A program made the translations under genes and the position numbers. Source: CAYFUG01 sp964346295 (GTDB lineage Bacteria > Patescibacteriota > Minisyncoccia > Moranbacterales > DUUL01). Taken from it: 46,865 nucleotides of DNA. The notes under the pieces are model-generated. The model saw only the letters and a program-made list of their open reading frames with translations. It was not told the DNA's origin and made no database searches. Position 1 is the first letter of the stretch, and each line of letters begins with the position of its first letter. Of the stretch, positions 41,682 to 46,865 are shown piece by piece. The stretch lies in assembly GCA_964346295.1 (NCBI GenBank), contig CAYFUG010000012.1, positions 1 through 46,865 of the forward strand, written 5' to 3'.

Positions 41682-42173
41682 TTAGTTGCTGTTCTTCGCC
41701 TCGGAAACTTTTTTCTCTAATTCTTGATTAATTTTTTCTAGCAATTCAGTGGGGTGATAATTTTGATAATTGCCCACAAAATCCATATCTAAAATTTCCT
41801 TTAGCTTTTTCGGGAGTAACTCCTTGACTTCAGTAATAGTGTGGCTAGGAACAAATAAGTACAATCGGCCCTCCTGAGAGGAGTAATCTTTATTTAGGGT
41901 GGGGAGGTATTTTTTAAGCTCTCTCATCAAGTATTTCTTTTGGTCTTTGTCGCTAATCTCTTTGACCGCTCCAGAGCGATAAACTTGACCCGGACCGCCC
42001 GATTCTCTCATCATTCCTTCGTCATCCGAATAACGAATATTCTCTGTTTTAACTTCCTTAATTTTCTCTATTTGACCCTGGTAAGCTCTATAAAAATGAG
42101 CTTCTTGCCGGGAGATAACTGCTAGCAGTCCGGAGAAGGTGTTGAACTGGGGGAGCTGCTTGGGAATTTGCAT
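41682..42173 (-). CDS. Putative baeRF-family (release-factor-like) protein
   Basis: This 163-residue protein has a pattern like the bacterial release-factor-related (baeRF / host-attachment) proteins: LLAVISRQEAHFYRAYQGQIEKIKE near the start, a charged middle, then KKYLMRELKKYLPT and RLYLFVPSHTITEVKELLP. The assignment is tentative; no catalytic GGQ-type loop is seen. It lies downstream of groEL on the same strand, separated by a terminator. Confidence 0.5.
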   Translation of the reverse strand: MQIPKQLPQFNTFSGLLAVISRQEAHFYRAYQGQIEKIKEVKTENIRYSDDEGMMRESGGPGQVYRSGAVKEISDKDQKKYLMRELKKYLPTLNKDYSSQEGRLYLFVPSHTITEVKELLPKKLKEILDMDFVGNYQNYHPTELLEKINQELEKKVSEAKNSN

Positions 42174-42261
42174 AGTGTTTGATTTTAAGGATTAAAACTA
42201 AAAAGAACTGCTTGCTATCTTTATTTAAACATTTCTAGGCTTTAGTTGCAAGTAATAATTA

Positions 42262-42297
42262 CAAAAAACAAGCCAAAAGCGCCCCGAAAAGGGCGCT
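42262..42297 (-). terminator. Intrinsic terminator of groEL
   Basis: On the minus strand AGCGCCC (complement of 42291-42297), loop and GGGCGCT (complement of 42278-42284) form a 7-bp GC-rich stem followed by TTTTGGCTTGTTTTTT. It lies just downstream of groEL. Confidence 0.88.
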
Positions 42298-42328
42298 CTG
42301 GTTAGAGTTACTATCTAATCAAAAAACT

Positions 42329-44074
42329 TTACATCATCGGCATGCCGCCGCCCATTCCGCCCATGCCACCCATTCCGGGGGCTCCAGCTCCGGCAGATTC
42401 ATCTTTCTTCTCAGGAATATCAGTAATAGCGGCTTCGGTAGTCAAGAGCATGGCTGCGGTAGAGGCGCTATTTCGTAAAGCCGAAGCTACTACTTTAGTA
42501 GGATCGATAATTCCCGCTTCATACATGTCGGTGTAAACATCTCGAGCGGCATCGTAGCCAATATTGAAGTTAACTTCACCCTTCTTGCGCAAAACCAGTT
42601 CAACTTTGCCATCGGCTGTCTTTTTCTTTTCTAGGGCATTTTGGTTGTCCAAGATATTGTTCACCACTAGATCAGGAGAAAGGCCGGCGTTGGTAGCAAT
42701 TTGCTTAACAGGAGCGCTCAAGGCCTCGATTAAGATATCTAAAGCGGCTAACTCCTCTATAGAAGCTTTACCTTCTTTTTGCTTACGCACCTCGGCAAGC
42801 TTGGTGGCTTCGTTGAGCAATGCCACGCCTCCTCCGGGCACAATACCTTCTTCGATGGCGGCTTTAGTGGCTTCCACGGCATCTTCGACCCGGTGTTGCT
42901 TTTCTTTTTGCTCCACTTCGGTAGCGGCGCCTACTCGAATAACTGCCACTCCACCACTCAATTTAGCGAGGCGCTCTTTGAGTTTATCCTTGTCAAAGTC
43001 ACTGTCGCTTTGTTCAATTTGAGCCTTGATTTGAGCCACTCGAGCCTCTACTTCTTGCTTAGCTCCTTTGCCGCCTACGATCATAGTGTCATCTTTGGTA
43101 GAAACCACTTTAGTAGCTTGACCCAAGACGGTAATGTCACTTTCTTCTAGCTTCATACCTTTTTCCTCGGCTACTACTTCACCTCCGGTTAAAATAGCAA
43201 TATCTTCCATTAAAGCTTTTTGGTTGTCGCCAAAGCCAGGGGCTTTAAGAGCTAAAACATTTAGCACGCCTCGGAGCTTGTTAACCACCATAGTGGCTAA
43301 AGCTTCTCCTTCTACATCTTCGGCAATGATTACCAATTCTTTTTTGCCGCTAGAGGCAATTTTTTCTAAAAGTGGCAATACTTCATTCAAGGAAGAAATT
43401 TTCTTGTTAGTAATCAGGATGTAAGGATCTTTGAGTTCGGCTTCCATTTTCTCGGTGTTGGTCACCATATAAGGAGAGATATAGCCTTTGTCAAACTTCA
43501 TGCCTTTTACCACTTCGTGCTCTAGGCCAAAAGTCTGAGATTCTTCTACGGTGATAACTCCGTCTTTGCCCACTTCTTCAATGACCTTGGCAATAATTTC
43601 TCCTACGGCCTTGTCTTGAGCAGAAATAGTAGCTACTTGAGAAATAGCGGCTCCTTCTACTTTTCGAGAAACATCGCTTTTCTTGAGGTCCTCAATGATG
43701 CTTCGAGTCTGAGCCAAAAGATGATCCTTAAGATCAATTACATTCACCCCCTTAGAGACCATCCGAGCTCCTTTTTGGGCGATAGTTTGAGTTAGAATAG
43801 AAGCGGTAGTGGTTCCGTCACCGGCATTGTCAGCGGTTTTATTGGCGACTTCTTTTACCATTTCGGCGCCAATGTTTTCGTACTTGTCTTCTAGCTCGAT
43901 TTCTTTGGCGATAGTCACGCCGTCATTGGTAATGGTAGGACCCCCAAATCCGCGGTCTAAAACCACATTGCGGCCTTTCGGCCCCAGAGTAACTTTAACA
44001 GTGTTGGCCACCTGATCGATTCCCGCCATAATTTCTCGACGGGCTTCTTCGTCAAATTTGATTTGTTTAGCCAT
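42329..44074 (-). CDS. groL: Chaperonin GroEL with an insertion in the equatorial domain
   Basis: This 581-residue protein is plainly GroEL: AKQIKFDEEARREIMAGID at the start, ATP-site TNDGVTIAKEIEL (D51) and GDGTTTA (D86), catalytic RVEDAVEAT (D398), and a GGM-rich C-terminal tail. It is about 33 residues longer than E. coli GroEL. Most of the excess is around 474-503, between VVNNIL and NIGYDAA, where E. coli has only GGDGNY. That spot is next to the nucleotide pocket. No groES is adjacent. Regulation is by the promoter and CIRCE at 44319-44381, leaving a leader of about 240 bases. Confidence 0.97.
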   Translation of the reverse strand: MAKQIKFDEEARREIMAGIDQVANTVKVTLGPKGRNVVLDRGFGGPTITNDGVTIAKEIELEDKYENIGAEMVKEVANKTADNAGDGTTTASILTQTIAQKGARMVSKGVNVIDLKDHLLAQTRSIIEDLKKSDVSRKVEGAAISQVATISAQDKAVGEIIAKVIEEVGKDGVITVEESQTFGLEHEVVKGMKFDKGYISPYMVTNTEKMEAELKDPYILITNKKISSLNEVLPLLEKIASSGKKELVIIAEDVEGEALATMVVNKLRGVLNVLALKAPGFGDNQKALMEDIAILTGGEVVAEEKGMKLEESDITVLGQATKVVSTKDDTMIVGGKGAKQEVEARVAQIKAQIEQSDSDFDKDKLKERLAKLSGGVAVIRVGAATEVEQKEKQHRVEDAVEATKAAIEEGIVPGGGVALLNEATKLAEVRKQKEGKASIEELAALDILIEALSAPVKQIATNAGLSPDLVVNNILDNQNALEKKKTADGKVELVLRKKGEVNFNIGYDAARDVYTDMYEAGIIDPTKVVASALRNSASTAAMLLTTEAAITDIPEKKDESAGAGAPGMGGMGGMGGGMPMM

Positions 44075-44119
44075 TGTTTTGTCGGTTAATTTGTTATTTT
44101 TTGAGAAACAGCCCCTGGT

Positions 44120-44196
44120 TTAATTCAAATTTAGGTTGAGCTTTAAGGTCTCAACTAAGCTTTGCTTAGCTGGATAGCTCAGCAAATCTGAATTAA
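44120..44196 (-). promoter_or_regulatory. Nested stems in the groEL leader
   Basis: TTAATTCA (44120-44127) pairs perfectly with TGAATTAA (44189-44196). A weaker inner TTGAGCT/AGCTCAG pair encloses a perfect CTAAGC-TTT-GCTTAG hairpin (44155-44169). They would fold in the long groEL 5' leader between CIRCE and the start codon. Confidence 0.5.
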
Positions 44197-44318
44197 GTTT
44201 AAGTAGCTTGCTTCTCAGTAGACAGAGTAGGGAAGCCTATTAGGACTAATCCGCTAATCATCCTGACTAAGTAATGAGACAATAGACACTAAATAGTAGA
44301 AGAAAAGGGATTAGCTAA

Positions 44319-44345
44319 TTAGCACTCCCGACCTTAGTCTGCTAA
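44319..44345 (-). promoter_or_regulatory. CIRCE operator (HrcA site) of groEL
   Basis: TTAGCACTC (44319-44327), a 9-base spacer and GTCTGCTAA (44337-44345) match the consensus TTAGCACTC-N9-GAGTGCTAA in 16 of 18 positions. It lies directly downstream of the groEL -10, where a repressor would block transcription. It predicts an HrcA repressor elsewhere in the genome and heat induction of groEL. Confidence 0.92.
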
Positions 44346-44353
44346 TCAGTCTT

Positions 44354-44381
44354 ATTCTAATCAGTTTGAGAGAAAAGTCAA
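44354..44381 (-). promoter_or_regulatory. Sigma70-type promoter of groEL
   Basis: On the minus strand -35 TTGACT (complement of 44376-44381) and -10 TAGAAT (complement of 44354-44359) are 16 bases apart. The start would fall at the right edge of the CIRCE element. Confidence 0.85.
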
Positions 44382-44434
44382 ACGAAAGTAATCGCAGATA
44401 GTTTCTTGAAGAAGATGATCTTTAAATTAAGATT

Positions 44435-44470
44435 TTTTAAGTTGCTTAAAATGAGAGAACTGATTAGAAT
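44435..44470 (+). promoter_or_regulatory. Candidate cas12a promoter with overlapping palindrome
   Basis: TTGCTT (44442-44447) and TAGAAT (44465-44470) are 17 bases apart. The -35 is poor (3 of 6), but the -10 is good. A perfect palindrome TTTTAAG-TTG-CTTAAAA (44435-44451) covers the -35, a position where a repressor or activator could bind. The start would be near 44477, about 26 bases before the cas12a ATG. Confidence 0.5.
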
Positions 44471-44502
44471 AAAGAAGGAATAACAACTTATCTTCATAAA
44501 AA

Positions 44503-46865
44503 ATGGAAAAAGTAGCGCCTGAGAAAAATTTTTCGACATTTACTAATTTGTATTCTCTTTCCAAGACGCTAAGGTTTGAACTCAAACCCTATGGAAAAAC
44601 TTTGGAAAATATGAAAACTCAACTGGAATATGATCCGGAAATGCGTACCTTCATGAAAGATCAAAGAATTGAAGATGCATATCAGAGACTAAAGCCGAAA
44701 GTTGATGAAATCCATGAATGGTTTATTACGGAAAGTTTGGAATCAGAAAAAGCGAAGAAGATTGATTTTGGAGAATATTTTATAGCTTATCAACGCAGAA
44801 AAGATAACGAAAATATTTTAGAGGCTCAAGAAAATAATCTTAGAACAAAAATAGGTGAAACTTTTTTGGAAGGTGGAAAAAAATTAAAAGCAAGGTATCC
44901 AAACTTAAAATGGAAAAAAGGTTCTAGTGAAGCGACAGGATCAAAAATGCTTTCATCTCAAGATGTGCTGGAAGTTATACGAGCTGAAAATCAAGAAGAC
45001 GAGCAAATTCAGAAAGATTTAGATATATTCAAAGGATTTTTTACCTATTTTAGTGGGTTTAATCAAAATCGAGAGAACTATTATGTCACCGAAAAAGAAG
45101 CCTCTACTGCTGTAGCAACTCGTATTGTGCATGAAAATCTTCCAAAGTTTTGTGATAATATTGTACTTTTCGAAAATAGAGAGGAAGAGTACTTAAAAGC
45201 CTACGATTTTTTGAAAGAGAAAAATATAAATTTAGTTGATAAAGAAGGTAAAGAGCTCTACCCAATTTCAAAAGAATTATTTGATATTTCATACTTTACT
45301 CAATGTCTTTCTCAGCAACAAATTGAGGATTATAACGCTCAAATTGGAAACGCAAATTTTCTTATTAATCTTTATAATCAAGGTCACGAGAAAGGCTTTA
45401 AAAAAATTCCCAAATTTAAAACTCTCTATAAACAGATTGGTTGTGGTGAAAAAGATGTTTTATTTTTCAAAATAACTCATGATACAAAAAAACAGTCAGA
45501 AGAAAATATAGAAGGTTATTTAAAGCCATATTCTGTAGAACAAGTTTTAAATGATGCCAAAAAAGCTGGAGAAAAATTTTTTTCCAAAAAGGATCACAAA
45601 GAAAAAACGGAAGAAGATATAAAAACTATTTTTGGGCTTACAAGCTGGCTTCGAAATATTGAGAACTGGGAAGGTATTTACTGGTCGAAAGCGGCAATTA
45701 ACACCATTTCCAATAAATATTTTGTAAATTGGCATAGTGTTACTGATAAACTCAAAGAAAAAAAGGATAAAACTGTCGCTACTTATACCAAAAAAGAAGG
45801 TGGAGAGGTGAAAATACATGATGTTGTGGAACTTCAGGGACTTTTTGAGGTCATTGATGAATTAGGGCAAGGTGAAAATTGGAATAAGCATTTTTTTAGA
45901 GAAACAATTTTAAAAGAAAAAAGTATCGATGAAGCTAAGTCTCCCAGCTGGAACTTGATACAAATGCTCTGTGAGGATATTGAGCAAAATGCAAAAGATT
46001 ATTTACAAAAATCGGAAGAAGTCGTGGCTTTGTTTGAATACAAATCCGAAGAAAGCAAAAAATTAATCAAAGAATGGATGGATCATGCTTTGGCGATAAA
46101 CCGAATGCTTAAATATTTTCGTGTAAAACCAAATAAAACCAAAGGGAAAGATATTGATTCACAGCTTACAACAGCACTTGATAATTTACTAGAAACAAAA
46201 AATGGTGCGCCTGATTGGTTTAAGTGGTATGATGCGCTCAGAAATTATCTGACGAAGAAACCGCAGGATGATGCGAAGGAGAATAAATTGAAGTTGAATT
46301 TTATGAACTCTACTCTTGCAGGTGGTTGGGATGTTAATAAAGAGTCTTCTAATTCTTGTATAATTTTGCAAGATACAGAAAATAAAAAGTATCTCTCTAT
46401 AATGAGAAAAGGATACAATAATCTTTTTGAAAAAAGCTGGATTACAGGAAGAGGAAAAAATAAAAAAATTGAACACAATCATTTATACAATATTGATGGT
46501 TCAGAATTTTGGCGAAAAATGGAATATGATTTTTGGTCTGATGTTTCTAAAATGATCCCCAAATGTTCAACGCAATTAAAGGCAGTTATTAAACATTTTC
46601 AAGAATTTGATGAAGACTTTATTTTTCCAATTGGATACAAAGTAACTTCGGGAGAAGAATTTGTAGAAGAATGTAGAATTACAAAAGAACAATTTGAATT
46701 AAACAATAAAGTATACAAAGAACAAGATGGCACTATTATTTCTGCTATGCGGCATGACTTATCAAGTGCACAAGAAAAAAAATATATAAAAGGATTTCAA
46801 AAGGGATACTGGGAAATGCTTGTGAAATTGAATAATCCAGAAATTAAAAAAGATGAAATTGCTAA
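44503..46865 (+). CDS. cas12a: Cas12a (Cpf1) nuclease, N-terminal 787 residues, cut by the window edge
   Basis: The frame from ATG 44503 stays open for 787 codons to the window end. It opens with the Cas12a hallmark FTNLYSLSKTLRFELKPYGKTLENM, then REC-lobe sequence FFTYFSGFNQNRENYY and STAVATRIVHENLPKF, LPKFKTLYKQIGCG-type sequence (here IPKFKTLYKQIGCG), the WED segment KLKLNFMNSTLAGGWDVNKE (595-614), and PI-domain MIPKCSTQLKAVIKHF (684-699). By alignment from memory the AsCas12a PAM contacts T167, K548, N552 and K607 correspond to T181, K613, N617 and K687, all conserved. About 450-550 more residues, including RuvC and Nuc, should follow outside. Similarity is strongest to the Peregrinibacteria Cas12a I recall. 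It is A-rich, with no Shine-Dalgarno sequence at normal spacing. Confidence 0.96.
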   Translation, partial: MEKVAPEKNFSTFTNLYSLSKTLRFELKPYGKTLENMKTQLEYDPEMRTFMKDQRIEDAYQRLKPKVDEIHEWFITESLESEKAKKIDFGEYFIAYQRRKDNENILEAQENNLRTKIGETFLEGGKKLKARYPNLKWKKGSSEATGSKMLSSQDVLEVIRAENQEDEQIQKDLDIFKGFFTYFSGFNQNRENYYVTEKEASTAVATRIVHENLPKFCDNIVLFENREEEYLKAYDFLKEKNINLVDKEGKELYPISKELFDISYFTQCLSQQQIEDYNAQIGNANFLINLYNQGHEKGFKKIPKFKTLYKQIGCGEKDVLFFKITHDTKKQSEENIEGYLKPYSVEQVLNDAKKAGEKFFSKKDHKEKTEEDIKTIFGLTSWLRNIENWEGIYWSKAAINTISNKYFVNWHSVTDKLKEKKDKTVATYTKKEGGEVKIHDVVELQGLFEVIDELGQGENWNKHFFRETILKEKSIDEAKSPSWNLIQMLCEDIEQNAKDYLQKSEEVVALFEYKSEESKKLIKEWMDHALAINRMLKYFRVKPNKTKGKDIDSQLTTALDNLLETKNGAPDWFKWYDALRNYLTKKPQDDAKENKLKLNFMNSTLAGGWDVNKESSNSCIILQDTENKKYLSIMRKGYNNLFEKSWITGRGKNKKIEHNHLYNIDGSEFWRKMEYDFWSDVSKMIPKCSTQLKAVIKHFQEFDEDFIFPIGYKVTSGEEFVEECRITKEQFELNNKVYKEQDGTIISAMRHDLSSAQEKKYIKGFQKGYWEMLVKLNNPEIKKDEIA

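Larger units (their letters stand above)
44352..44472. repeat. Inverted copy of the groEL -10 region upstream of cas12a
   Basis: TTATTCTAATCAGTT (44352-44366) and AACTGATTAGAATAA (44458-44472) are perfect 15-base inverted repeats, 91 bases apart. Each contains a TAGAAT -10 box facing outwards: the left one serves groEL on the minus strand, the right one would serve cas12a on the plus strand. The string TGAGAGA follows the left copy and precedes the right copy in the same orientation. Confidence 0.85.

Noticed and set aside
42342..44015. Plus-strand ORFs inside groEL.
   Set aside because: They are shadows of a conserved gene on the other strand, with no protein-like features.
44075..44502. 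CRISPR repeats or a tracrRNA upstream of cas12a.
   Set aside because: No regularly spaced repeats and no Cas12a-type repeat end (AATTTCTACT or its complement) occur there. Cas12a also needs no tracrRNA.
45104..46482. Several minus-strand ORFs of 60-100 codons at the right end.
   Set aside because: They lie entirely antisense to the strongly supported cas12a frame and have low-complexity Phe/Leu/Ile-rich translations typical of A-rich genes read backwards.

Overview
This 46.9 kb window looks like chromosome from a Candidate Phyla Radiation (Patescibacteria) bacterium, most likely near Candidatus Peregrinibacteria. That placement is an inference. It rests on small single-copy housekeeping genes in scattered order, many short membrane and surface proteins of unknown function, very few Shine-Dalgarno sequences, and a partial Cas12a at the right edge whose REC region closely resembles the Peregrinibacteria Cas12a I remember. 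Genes end with TAA, TAG and TGA, so the standard bacterial code applies. No CRISPR array, integrase or transposase is visible.

Layout. 1-6.3 kb: a degenerate receiver/zinc-ribbon protein, a PH-domain membrane protein, two tandem lipoproteins next to a duplicated 5' scrap of atpC, atpC itself, a rhodanese and mreB. 6.3-11 kb: a structured intergenic element, a cohesin-like membrane protein, a membrane sortase carrying calcium-binding repeats, and a FemAB-type transferase. 11-17.5 kb: rpsL-rpsG behind a strong promoter, two YbjQ-family genes, a long structured leader with a terminator ahead of a leucyl aminopeptidase, two membrane proteins and tRNA-His. 17.7-21.3 kb (minus strand): dnaE. 21.8-29 kb: a DsbA-like oxidoreductase, the gamma and delta subunits of a 2-oxoacid:ferredoxin oxidoreductase split by a palindromic repeat and a lipoprotein, murG, and membrane proteins. 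29-41 kb: a second copy of that repeat, a Nudix relic, a BNR-propeller lipoprotein, frr, a methyltransferase-like gene, rseP, a mannose-1-phosphate guanylyltransferase, lgt, a large DUF4173-like membrane protein and tsaD. 40.8-44.1 kb (minus strand): a small membrane protein, rplU, an msrB relic, a baeRF-like gene and groEL. 44.5 kb to the end: cas12a, open at the edge.

The genes group around three jobs. Envelope building and surface display: mreB, murG, the FemAB-like protein, lgt with at least four lipoproteins, the sortase, the DsbA-like protein, rseP and manC. Translation and protein quality: rpsL, rpsG, rplU, frr, tsaD, tRNA-His, groEL and pepA. Defence: cas12a, divergent from groEL. The groEL promoter is followed by a near-perfect CIRCE operator, and its -10 region has an exact inverted copy that supplies the likely -10 of cas12a.

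The most notable items are the new Cas12a and its promoter architecture, two related palindromic intergenic repeats, the four-stem element after mreB, the candidate attenuator before pepA, a PorD lacking one cluster cysteine, a GroEL and an S12 with insertions, and three decayed gene fragments (atpC, Nudix, msrB).
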